From: Roseateles_B sp051857535
GTDB taxonomy: Bacteria; Pseudomonadota; Gammaproteobacteria; Burkholderiales; Burkholderiaceae_C
Length of the DNA stretch: 64,000 nt
Assembly: GCF_051857535.1 (NCBI RefSeq)
Contig: NZ_JBPZGY010000006.1
Coordinates: 62,001 to 126,000, forward strand
Direction: 5' to 3'
The position numbers were made by a program, and so were the translations under genes. This document shows positions 54,234 through 61,863 of this stretch, piece by piece. Position 1 is the first letter of the stretch; every line of letters starts with the position of its first letter. The notes under the pieces were generated by a model. The model did no database searches, was not told the origin of the DNA, and saw only the letters and a list, made by a program, of their open reading frames with translations.

Positions 54234-55069
54234 TGACTGTGAGCCCCCCGTCCCTGGGTACAGGTCCGGCCCCCCGAGGGGGCGAGGCCGCTCTTGGGAG
54301 CGGCCCGGCGAGCAGCCTCCGGGGTGAGCCAGCGATCAGCCCGGCGCGTCTGCGAGGCCTGTTCATCACAGGCACCGACACCGAGATCGGCAAGACCTGC
54401 GTCACCGCCGGGCTCACGCACGCCCTGGCCGAGGCCGGTGCCCGCGTGGTGCCGGTGAAGTCCCTGGCCGCCGGCCAGGTGCAGGACGCGCAAGGCGACT
54501 GGGTCAACGAGGACGTGCAGCAACTGCACGCCGCCCAGCGCCTGGGCCTGAGGCCCGCGCAGGTCGGGCCTGTGCAGTTCCGCGAGGCCTGCGCGCCCCA
54601 CATCGCCGCCCGTCTTGAAGGCAAGACGCTGGAGCGCGAGCCGCTGCTGGCCGCCATCCGCGCCAGCGCGCAGCTGGGCGAGCTGGCCCTGGTCGAGGGC
54701 GTGGGCGGTTTCCGTGTGCCCCTCAATGACGCCTATGACACCGCCGACCTCGCCGTGGACCTGGCCCTGCCCGTGCTGCTGGTCGTGGGCCTGCGCCTGG
54801 GCTGCATCAACCATGCCTTGCTGACGGCCGAGGCCGTCCGCGCTCGTGGCCTGCGCCTGGTGGGCTGGGTGGCCAATACCGCCGACCCGCATCAGCCCCA
54901 TGTGGCCGACAATGTCGCCGCGCTGGCCGCCCATTTCGCATCGATGGGTGCGCCCTGCTGGGGCCAGGTGCCCCGCCTTCCCTCTCCTTCTCCCGCGGCC
55001 GTCGCCGCGCATTTCTCGCTGACGCCAGCGGCCCTGCTGCAGGCTGTGCGGCAAGTCCAGGAACCCTGA
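54230..55069 (+). CDS. bioD: Dethiobiotin synthetase
   Basis: ATP-dependent carboxylase of 279 residues forming the ureido ring of dethiobiotin. The P-loop GTDTEIGKT is at 48-56, with VKSLAAG, VEGVGGFRVPL and GLRLGCINHALLT downstream. Normal BioD proteins reach the P-loop within ~15 residues; here ~40 extra residues (PPSLGTGPAPRGGEAALGSG and on) precede it, encoded by GC-rich repeat-like DNA. The start overlapping the bioF stop is kept, but translation could begin later. bioB follows after 2 bases. Confidence 0.92.
   Translation: MMTVSPPSLGTGPAPRGGEAALGSGPASSLRGEPAISPARLRGLFITGTDTEIGKTCVTAGLTHALAEAGARVVPVKSLAAGQVQDAQGDWVNEDVQQLHAAQRLGLRPAQVGPVQFREACAPHIAARLEGKTLEREPLLAAIRASAQLGELALVEGVGGFRVPLNDAYDTADLAVDLALPVLLVVGLRLGCINHALLTAEAVRARGLRLVGWVANTADPHQPHVADNVAALAAHFASMGAPCWGQVPRLPSPSPAAVAAHFSLTPAALLQAVRQVQEP
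54245..54335. repeat. REP-like element in the 5' part of bioD, copy B
   Basis: Holds CGGCCCCCCGAGGGGGCGAGG and CCGCTCTTGGGAGCGG, two neighbouring hairpins of the same style as copies A and C. It encodes the unusual N-terminal extension of BioD. Confidence 0.55.
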
Positions 55070-55071
55070 CC

Positions 55072-56172
55072 ATGACCCAGACCACCAACCAGATCCAGTC
55101 GCTGACGCCCACCACCGATGCCGAGCGCCGCAATGCCAAGCCCTGGACGGTCAACGAGGTCGCGGCGCTCTTCGAGCTGCCCTTCAACGACCTGATCTTC
55201 CGCGCCCAGCAGGTGCACCGCGAGCACTTCGATCCCAACGCCATCCAGCTCTCCACCCTGCTGTCCATCAAGACCGGCGGCTGCGAGGAGGACTGCGCCT
55301 ACTGCCCGCAGTCGGCCCACTTCGACACCGGCCTCAAGGCCGAGAAGCTGATCCCGCTGCAGGAGGTGATGGAAGCCGCCCGCGCCGCCAAGGCCAATGG
55401 CGCGACCCGCTTCTGCATGGGCGCCGCCTGGCGCTCGCCCAAGGAGCGCCACATCGAGGCCATCGGCGAGATGATCTCCGAGGTCAAGGCCCTGGGCCTG
55501 GAGACCTGCCTCACCGCCGGCATGCTGGCGGACGGCCAGGCCGAGAAGCTGAAAAGTGCGGGCCTGGACTACTACAACCACAACCTCGACACCTCGCCCG
55601 AGTTCTACGGCCAGATCATCACCACCCGCACCTACCAGGACCGCCTGGACACGCTGGAGCGCGTGCGCGCCCAGGGCCTGAAGGTCTGCTCCGGCGGCAT
55701 CGTGGGCCTGGGCGAGACCCGCCGCGAGCGCGCGGGCCTGCTGGTGCAGCTGGCCAATCTGGACCCGTACCCGGAGTCCGTGCCCATCAACAACCTGGTG
55801 CAGGTCGAGGGCACGCCGCTGTCCGGCACGGCCCAGCTCGACCCCTTCGAGTTCGTGCGCACCATCGCGGTCGCCCGCATCATCATGCCGCGCGCCATGG
55901 TCCGCCTCTCGGCCGGCCGCGAGGAGATGCCGGAGAGCCTGCAGAGCCTGTGCTTCCTGGCTGGCGCCAACAGCATGTTCTATGGCGACAAGCTGCTGAC
56001 CACCTCCAACCCGCAGGCCGAGAAGGACCGCGCCCTGCTGGATCGCCTGGGCATGCACTGCGCCACGGAGGCGGAGCTGTCGGAAGGGCATGGCAAGGAA
56101 GCCAAGATCCGCCTCAATGCCACCGAGCCGGCCCCTGTTGGCACCCTGCGCGGCTGCAGCGCCGCGGCTTGA
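55072..56172 (+). CDS. bioB: Biotin synthase
   Basis: Radical-SAM enzyme of 366 residues that inserts sulfur into dethiobiotin. The SAM-cluster cysteines are C71, C75 and C78 in GGCEEDCAYCPQS. Other hallmarks: RFCMGAAWRSPKER, GLDYYNHNLDTSPEFYG, CSGGIVGLGE, VPINNLVQVEGTPL, RLSAGREEMPE and FLAGANSMFYGDKLLTT. Last gene of the bioAFDB block. Confidence 0.97.
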   Translation: MTQTTNQIQSLTPTTDAERRNAKPWTVNEVAALFELPFNDLIFRAQQVHREHFDPNAIQLSTLLSIKTGGCEEDCAYCPQSAHFDTGLKAEKLIPLQEVMEAARAAKANGATRFCMGAAWRSPKERHIEAIGEMISEVKALGLETCLTAGMLADGQAEKLKSAGLDYYNHNLDTSPEFYGQIITTRTYQDRLDTLERVRAQGLKVCSGGIVGLGETRRERAGLLVQLANLDPYPESVPINNLVQVEGTPLSGTAQLDPFEFVRTIAVARIIMPRAMVRLSAGREEMPESLQSLCFLAGANSMFYGDKLLTTSNPQAEKDRALLDRLGMHCATEAELSEGHGKEAKIRLNATEPAPVGTLRGCSAAA

Positions 56173-56345
56173 CCCTCCCCCTACCGGCTTCTCCGGCCCC
56201 CTCGCGGGGGCTGAGCCCGGACCGGACAGGTCCAGTGGACCTGTCCAGCCTGGCGAAGAGTCGGGCCTTTGGGCGCGGCGCGGCCTGCAAGGTCGCCCGT
56301 AGGCCCGGCAAGGCCGGATCCTCGGGCGCCGCTGGACTCAAGTCA
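56173..56345. repeat. REP-like palindromic cluster, copy C
   Basis: The 297-base gap between bioB and liuD holds several hairpins in a row: CCGGCCCCCTCGCGGGGGC, GGACAGGTCCAGTGGACCTGTCC (perfect 10-bp arms around AGT), and GGCCCGGCAAGGCCGG. It also has CCTGGCGAAGAG, shared with copy D in bioA. The remainder up to 56469 holds no gene; the liuD leader lies there. Confidence 0.65.
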
Positions 56346-56469
56346 GCGCTTTGCAAGCTGTTCTGCAACTCGAACTGAGTCTTTGGATCCAAGAGGCCAT
56401 CCAGCCCTTCAGATGCACACTGCGGCTTACCGGCCGCTCGCCGATCAAAAGAAAACCGGAGTCACTGCC

Positions 56470-58470
56470 ATGTTCAAGAAGATCCTCATCGCCAATCGCG
56501 GCGAAATCGCCTGCCGCGTCGCGGCCACCGCACGCCGGCTGGGCGTCAAGACCGTGGCGGTCTATTCCGAGGCCGATGCGCGTGCCCGCCATGTGCAGGC
56601 CTGCGACGAGGCCGTGCTGATCGGCGGTCCGGCGCCCAAGGACTCCTATCTGCAGTGGCAGCGCATCATCGAGGCGGCGAAGGCCACCGGCGCCGAGGCC
56701 ATCCACCCGGGCTATGGCTTCCTTTCCGAGAACGAGGACTTCGCCCAGGCCTGCGCGGCCGCGGGCCTCGTGTTCATCGGCCCGCCGGCCTCGGCCATCC
56801 AGGCCATGGGTCTCAAGGCCGAGTCCAAGCGCCTGATGGAGCAGGCCGGCGTGCCCCTGGTGCCGGGCTACCACGGCGCGGATCAGGATCCGGTCCTGCT
56901 GAAGAAGGAGGCCGATCGCATCGGGTATCCCGTGCTGATCAAGGCCAGCGCCGGTGGCGGTGGCAAGGGCATGCGCGCGGTCCACGCGGCCGAGGAGTTC
57001 GACGCGGCCCTGGCCTCCTGCAAGCGCGAGGCCATCAACAGCTTCGGCGACGATGCCGTGCTGATCGAGCGTTATGTGCAGCGCCCGCGTCACATCGAGA
57101 TCCAGGTCTTCGGTGACAGCCATGGCCAGTGCGTCTACCTCTTCGAACGCGACTGTTCGGTGCAGCGCCGCCACCAGAAGGTGCTGGAGGAGGCGCCGGC
57201 TCCCGGCATGAGCGAGGCCCGCCGCCGCGAGATGGGCGAGGCCGCCGTCGCCGCGGCCCTGGCCGTGGGCTATGTGGGCGCGGGCACCGTCGAGTTCATT
57301 GCCGAGCAGGATGGCCGGTTCTATTTCATGGAGATGAACACCCGCCTGCAGGTGGAGCATCCCGTGACCGAGGCCATCACCGGCCAGGACCTGGTCGAGT
57401 GGCAGCTGCGCGTGGCCGCGGGCGAGCCTCTGCCGCTCAAGCAGCACGAGCTGCGCATGCACGGCCATGCCATCGAGGCCCGCATCTGCGCCGAGAACCC
57501 CGAGGCCGGCTTCCTGCCCGCCACCGGCCGCCTGGACGTGGCCCGCTGGCCCGCGCATGTGAAATTCCAGCGAGGCGATATCCGCATCGATTCCGGCGTG
57601 GACGAGGGCGACGAGATCAGCCCCTTCTACGACTCCATGGTCGCCAAGCTCATCGTCTGGGGCGAGACCCGCGAGCAGGCCCTGGCCCGTCTGGATGCCA
57701 GCCTGCGCGACACCCATATCGTCGGCCTGCAGACCAACGTCGCCTTCCTGCGCCGCTGCGCCGCGACCGCCTCCTTTGCCGGTGCCGACCTGGACACCGC
57801 GCTGATCGAGCGCGAGAAGGCCGTCCTCTTCGGCCAGCCGGGCCTGCCCCTGCGCGTGGCCGCCGCGGCTGTCGTGGCCCACACCCTGGCCGAGGAAGCC
57901 CAGACCGTGGGCAGCGACCCCTGGAGCCGCCGCGACGGCTGGCGCCTGTTCGGCGCATCGGCCCGCCGCTTCGACCTGGCCGAGGGCGAGGCGCATCACG
58001 AGGTGCTGCTGTCCCGCCACCACCAGGGCGGCATGGCCCTGACGGTGGGTGGCGAGTCCATCGCCTTTGCCGTCCGCTCGACCGGCACCGAGCAGCACGA
58101 GCTGCTGCTGGGCGAAGGCCTCGGCCTTCAACGCGTCACCGTAAAGACCTACAAGCGCGGCGAGCAGGTGGCCGTGTTCGCCGACGCCGGCTCGGCCTTG
58201 CTGACCGAGGTCGACGTGATCGCCCATGCCGGGGAAGGGCAGGGCGAGGGCGGCCGCCTGACGGCCCCCATGCCCGGCAAGCTGGTGGCCTTCCTGGCCC
58301 AGCCCGGCGATGCCGTTACCAAGGGCCAGCCCCTGGCCGTGATGGAGGCGATGAAGATGGAGCACACCATCACCGCCCCGCGCGATGGCGTGGTGGCCGA
58401 GCTGCTGTTCGCTGTGGGCGATCAAGTGGGCGATGGCGCCGAGCTGCTGAAGCTCAAGACCGCCGAGTGA
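56470..58470 (+). CDS. liuD: Methylcrotonoyl-CoA carboxylase, biotin-containing (alpha) subunit
   Basis: 666-residue biotin carboxylase plus biotin-carrier protein that carboxylates its own biotin for LiuB. The carboxylase domain shows KKILIANRGEIACRV, HPGYGFLSEN, KASAGGGGKGMR, FERDCSVQRRHQKVLEEAPAP and MEMNTRLQVEHPVTE; the biotinyl domain at the end has EAMKMEH with K629 as attachment site. The start at 56470 begins at the family N-terminus. Separated from liuB/liuC by the bio genes. Confidence 0.95.
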   Translation: MFKKILIANRGEIACRVAATARRLGVKTVAVYSEADARARHVQACDEAVLIGGPAPKDSYLQWQRIIEAAKATGAEAIHPGYGFLSENEDFAQACAAAGLVFIGPPASAIQAMGLKAESKRLMEQAGVPLVPGYHGADQDPVLLKKEADRIGYPVLIKASAGGGGKGMRAVHAAEEFDAALASCKREAINSFGDDAVLIERYVQRPRHIEIQVFGDSHGQCVYLFERDCSVQRRHQKVLEEAPAPGMSEARRREMGEAAVAAALAVGYVGAGTVEFIAEQDGRFYFMEMNTRLQVEHPVTEAITGQDLVEWQLRVAAGEPLPLKQHELRMHGHAIEARICAENPEAGFLPATGRLDVARWPAHVKFQRGDIRIDSGVDEGDEISPFYDSMVAKLIVWGETREQALARLDASLRDTHIVGLQTNVAFLRRCAATASFAGADLDTALIEREKAVLFGQPGLPLRVAAAAVVAHTLAEEAQTVGSDPWSRRDGWRLFGASARRFDLAEGEAHHEVLLSRHHQGGMALTVGGESIAFAVRSTGTEQHELLLGEGLGLQRVTVKTYKRGEQVAVFADAGSALLTEVDVIAHAGEGQGEGGRLTAPMPGKLVAFLAQPGDAVTKGQPLAVMEAMKMEHTITAPRDGVVAELLFAVGDQVGDGAELLKLKTAE

Positions 58471-58490
58471 ACCTGCACAGGAGTCCCGTC

Positions 58491-59402
58491 ATGAGCACCT
58501 TGCCGCACCGTGTCATCCTGGTCGATGTGGGCCCCCGCGACGGCCTGCAGAACGAGAAGCAGCCCGTCGCCACCGAGCACAAGGCCCGTCTGGTCGCCCT
58601 GCTGCAGGACGCCGGCCTGAAGAATATCGAGGTCACCAGCTTCGTCAGCCCCAAGTGGGTGCCGCAGATGGGCGACAACACCGCGGTGATGGCCGCCATC
58701 GAGCGCCGCCCCGGCGTGCGCTACAGCGTGCTGACGCCGAACATGAAGGGCCTGGAGTCGGCCCTGCCGACGCAGCCGGATGAGATCGTCGTGTTCGGCG
58801 CGGCCTCGGAAGCCTTCAGCCAGAAGAACATCAACTGCAGCGTGGCCGAGAGCATCGAGCGCTTCGCACCGGTGGTCGATGCAGCGCATGCCGCCGGCCT
58901 CAAGGTGCGCGGCGCCCTGTCCTGCGCGGTGGGCTGCCCCTACGAGGGCGACATCGCGCCGGACCAGGTGGAGCGCGTGGTGAAGCTGATGAAGGACATC
59001 GGCGTCGATCACCTGGGCGTGGCGGACACCATTGGCGTCGGTACCCCCCGTCGCATCCAGGCCGCCATGGAGCGGGCGCTGAAACACTACCCGCTGCACG
59101 AGGTCAGCGGCCATTTCCACGACACCTACGGCCAGGCCCTGTCCAATATCTACGCCTGCCTGGAGATGGGCATCCACACCTTCGACGCCAGTGTGGCCGG
59201 TCTTGGCGGTTGCCCCTATGCCAAGGGCGCCACAGGCAATGTGGCGACCGAGGACGTGGTCTTCCTGCTCAATGGGCTGGGCATCGAGACGGGCATCGAC
59301 CTCGACAAGCTCGTCGACGCTGGCGCCTTCATCTCCGAACAGCTGGGCCGCCCGCCGGTGTCCCGCGTGGCGCGGGCCTTGCTGGCCAAGCGTCAGGGCT
59401 GA
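58491..59402 (+). CDS. liuE: Hydroxymethylglutaryl-CoA lyase
   Basis: 303-residue TIM-barrel lyase that splits HMG-CoA into acetyl-CoA and acetoacetate, the last step of leucine breakdown. Motifs: VILVDVGPRDGLQNEKQ, EVTSFVSPKWVPQM, SGHFHDTYGQAL and the catalytic-loop signature GLGGCPYAKGATGN. AGGAG lies eight bases before the ATG. End of the liu operon; a tandem repeat follows. Confidence 0.96.
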   Translation: MSTLPHRVILVDVGPRDGLQNEKQPVATEHKARLVALLQDAGLKNIEVTSFVSPKWVPQMGDNTAVMAAIERRPGVRYSVLTPNMKGLESALPTQPDEIVVFGAASEAFSQKNINCSVAESIERFAPVVDAAHAAGLKVRGALSCAVGCPYEGDIAPDQVERVVKLMKDIGVDHLGVADTIGVGTPRRIQAAMERALKHYPLHEVSGHFHDTYGQALSNIYACLEMGIHTFDASVAGLGGCPYAKGATGNVATEDVVFLLNGLGIETGIDLDKLVDAGAFISEQLGRPPVSRVARALLAKRQG

Positions 59403-59420
59403 GCGCTGGACCGGTGCGTC

Positions 59421-59518
59421 GGAACCTGGCGTCAGAACTGGACCACCGGAACTGGGCCATCTGAACTGGGTCATCTGAACTGGGTCATCTGAACTGAGCT
59501 GCAAGAACTGAGCCGTCA
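59421..59518. repeat. 14-bp tandem repeat
   Basis: Six clear units of 14 bp (59435-59518), consensus GAACTGGGTCATCT, preceded by a diverged seventh (GGAACCTGGCGTCA). Units three and four are identical; the outer ones have drifted. It lies 19 bases after the liuE stop and within a 263-base gap that otherwise shows no feature except the next gene's GGAGG. Confidence 0.9.
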
Positions 59519-59665
59519 AGTCCGTCCCCAGCCTGCGGTGTTCTCGCAAGCGGCATGCGCAGCTCGCAGCTCGCAGGACCCAGGAGCCAGGTTGCTGTTG
59601 ACGTCCGCGGGTCGCTGACGCCCAATGCGGACTTGGCCCTGGCCCAGGATGGCGCGGAGGTGGTG

Positions 59666-60433
59666 ATGGCAATCATGGCTTGGCGGCAGTTCCTGTCCGC
59701 GGTCGCTCTGGTCCTGTGTGCGGCACAGGCCGCGCGGGCAGGTGATCTCCTTGGCGTCACTGAGGACGTCCCGCCGTTTTCCTATCTTGAGGGCGGCCGA
59801 TTTGTCGGCCTTGCCAACGAGGTGCTTGATCGCATCGCCGATCAGAGCGGCCTGCGCCTGCAGCGAAGCATCCAGCCCTTTGCCCGCGGCCTGAAGACGG
59901 TGGGCGAGGTGCCCAATAGTTTTCTCTATGTCGTCGTGCGCACCCCGGCTCGCGAGCCGCACTACCGCTGGGTGGGGCCGCTGGACGACTGTGACGTGGC
60001 GGTGATGACGCTTCGCAGCAGCGGTCTGGACTTCAGCCCCACCACGCCGGACGCCCGTGCCCTGCGCATCGGCGTGATCAAGGGGTCGCCCGCGGGCAGG
60101 ATGGTGCGCGAGGCCGGCATGCCGGAGCGTAGCGTCTACCTGACACCTGGCAGCGAGACCTCGACGCGCATGCTCTATGCCGGCCATCTGGACATGATCG
60201 CGGGCCTGTCCCTGCCCTACCAGCATCAGGCGACGCGTCTGGGGCTGGACGCCAGTCAACTGGTGGTCGCCCATGTGCTGCAGAAGGGCTATGGCTGCTA
60301 CTTCGCCTTCAATCCCCAGGTGAATGAGGCGGTCTTCAAGCGCTTTGCAGAGGCCTTCGAGACGCTGCGGGCCTCCGGGGAGCTCAAGGCCCTGAGGGAC
60401 CGAGCCACCCAGCCGCGAGCCCCCGGGCGCTGA
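59666..60433 (+). CDS. Periplasmic solute-binding protein (PBP2-type)
   Basis: 255-residue exported protein with a signal peptide (MAIMAWRQFLSAVALVLCAAQAARA) and a type-2 periplasmic binding fold as in amino-acid ABC binding proteins: VTEDVPPFSYLEGGRFVGLANEVLDRIADQSGL, ALRIGVIKGSPAGRMVREAG, and GCYFAFNPQVNEAVFKRFAEAFETLRASGEL. No permease or ATPase is adjacent, so it is an orphan of the family often seen in betaproteobacteria. GGAGG lies upstream of the start. Confidence 0.85.
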   Translation: MAIMAWRQFLSAVALVLCAAQAARAGDLLGVTEDVPPFSYLEGGRFVGLANEVLDRIADQSGLRLQRSIQPFARGLKTVGEVPNSFLYVVVRTPAREPHYRWVGPLDDCDVAVMTLRSSGLDFSPTTPDARALRIGVIKGSPAGRMVREAGMPERSVYLTPGSETSTRMLYAGHLDMIAGLSLPYQHQATRLGLDASQLVVAHVLQKGYGCYFAFNPQVNEAVFKRFAEAFETLRASGELKALRDRATQPRAPGR

Positions 60434-60470
60434 GCCAGGGCCCTCGATGGCGGGCGGCAGATCGCTCCGC

Positions 60471-60995
60471 TCAGGCCAGTGCGAGCCCCATTTCCTCCAG
60501 CACGCGTTCCCTGAAGCGCTCTGCGCGTTCCTCGCTGGAGCGCTCGCGGATCTGCTGGGCTGCGGCCTCCATCCAGAGCTGCAAGCCGTCTTCGCTGTCG
60601 ATGTGGCGGGCCAGGGCACGCAGCTCGCCGTCCTGGCCGACCAGCATGCGGGCCACCAGGTCCAGGGCATAGAGCTTGGCCCGGGCCAGGCGCCGGGCTT
60701 GCTGCAGGGCGGCATGCTGGCTGGCCTGGGCGGCCCGCTGGGCGCGCTCGCGCTCGGCGAGCTGATGGGCCTCCTGATGGGCCTTGAGGTCGGCCTCCAC
60801 CGGTGCGATCAGGCCCCGGCCGTAGAGGTCTTCCACCACACTGGTGTCCAGGCCCATATGGCGAGCCAGGTCGCGCAGCTGGTGGAGGTCTCGCCGCCCG
60901 TCCACCGTGATCAGCAGCATGCGATGGCCGGCGGGCAGATCGCGGCGAGGGCTGCTCAGGAGTTGACGGGCCAGGTCGGTCTTTTGCAGTCTCAT
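60471..60995 (-). CDS. Hypothetical helical protein
   Basis: 174-residue cytoplasmic protein of unknown function. The N-terminal third (LLITVDGRRDLHQLRDLARHMGLDTSVVEDLYGRGLIAPVE) looks like a small winged-helix or regulatory domain of the kind found in uncharacterised betaproteobacterial proteins; the rest is strongly helical and charged (Gln/Arg/Glu-rich). The frame extends upstream but the ATG at 60995 is where protein-like sequence starts. It converges with the binding protein gene. Confidence 0.65.
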   Translation of the reverse strand: MRLQKTDLARQLLSSPRRDLPAGHRMLLITVDGRRDLHQLRDLARHMGLDTSVVEDLYGRGLIAPVEADLKAHQEAHQLAERERAQRAAQASQHAALQQARRLARAKLYALDLVARMLVGQDGELRALARHIDSEDGLQLWMEAAAQQIRERSSEERAERFRERVLEEMGLALA

Positions 60996-61260
60996 GGGCT
61001 TTACGGAGGAGGTCAGCGGGCGATCGCCTGTGCGGCGAATCGGTGGACTGCTCATGATGCCCAGGGACTTTGATGCCCTCGTTACAGCGCCTGCGCCGAT
61101 CGGAGATGCCCAGCCGCCCGGCCGCTGGGCCTTCGGACGGTGGCCCTGGTCAAGTCCCTGTGGCGAGAAGCAGGGGAGGACTTTGGAGAGAGGCGCGGGA
61201 GTGAAAGGCAGCGATGGCCCCGCAAGCTGGGCGCTGCTGTGGTGCGGCAGCGCCAGGCAT

Positions 61261-61710
61261 TCAGGCCGGATTGCGGACGCGCTCGCAGAACCACCACAAG
61301 TGCCCGTCGAGGTCCAGGGCACCATAGCAGCGGTCGGCCCAGTACTCGGGGCCATAGTCTTGCAGCACGGGCTCCAGCACGATGCGGGCCCCGGCGGCTC
61401 GAGCATGCGCGCAATGGGCCAGGACGTCATCCACGTACAGCATCAGCGCTTGCGTGTTGGCGCCCTTGCAATCCAGCGGGCTGCACAGGGGGAGGCCGAA
61501 TCGTCGGGCGCGGTCGCCACGGCCTTCGCTCACCATGATGAGGCCGTCACCAAAGCGCAGCTGGCTATGCAGCACGCTGCCCTCAGGGCTCTCGACCTTC
61601 AGCTCCACACTGAAGCCGAAAGCCTGTACCAGCCAGGCAATGGCCGCGTGGGCGTCCTGGTAGAACAGGCTGCTGGCGATTCGGGGCCAGCCGGGCGGTG
61701 ATGGCTTCAT
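61261..61710 (-). CDS. VOC-superfamily (glyoxalase/bleomycin-resistance-like) protein
   Basis: 149-residue protein with the paired beta-alpha-beta-beta-beta modules of the VOC fold: SLFYQDAHAAIAWLVQAFGFSVELKVESPEG, VLHSQLRFGDGLIMVSEG, LMLYVDDVLAHCAHARAAGARIVLEP, YGPEYWADRCYGALDLDGHLWWFCE. The last is the typical 'DPxGHxWxF' end. AGGAGA lies before the ATG at 61710. Function unknown. Confidence 0.88.
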   Translation of the reverse strand: MKPSPPGWPRIASSLFYQDAHAAIAWLVQAFGFSVELKVESPEGSVLHSQLRFGDGLIMVSEGRGDRARRFGLPLCSPLDCKGANTQALMLYVDDVLAHCAHARAAGARIVLEPVLQDYGPEYWADRCYGALDLDGHLWWFCERVRNPA

Positions 61711-61863
61711 GGGGTCTCCTTGCGTGTGTCTGCAGGTGGTTCGCAGCTTAGGGGCCAGGGGCGCGCATGTCTTCCCATCTCCGGATGAACTAGGGAGGGG
61801 CCCTTGTCCTGACAAGGGCGGGGCCGCAACAATGCGCGCTTCGACGCACCAGGAGTTCATTGC

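Noticed and set aside
51490..56345. Insertion sequences in the bio cluster
   Set aside because: The repeats are short palindromes without transposase genes or target duplications; they fit REP-type elements better.
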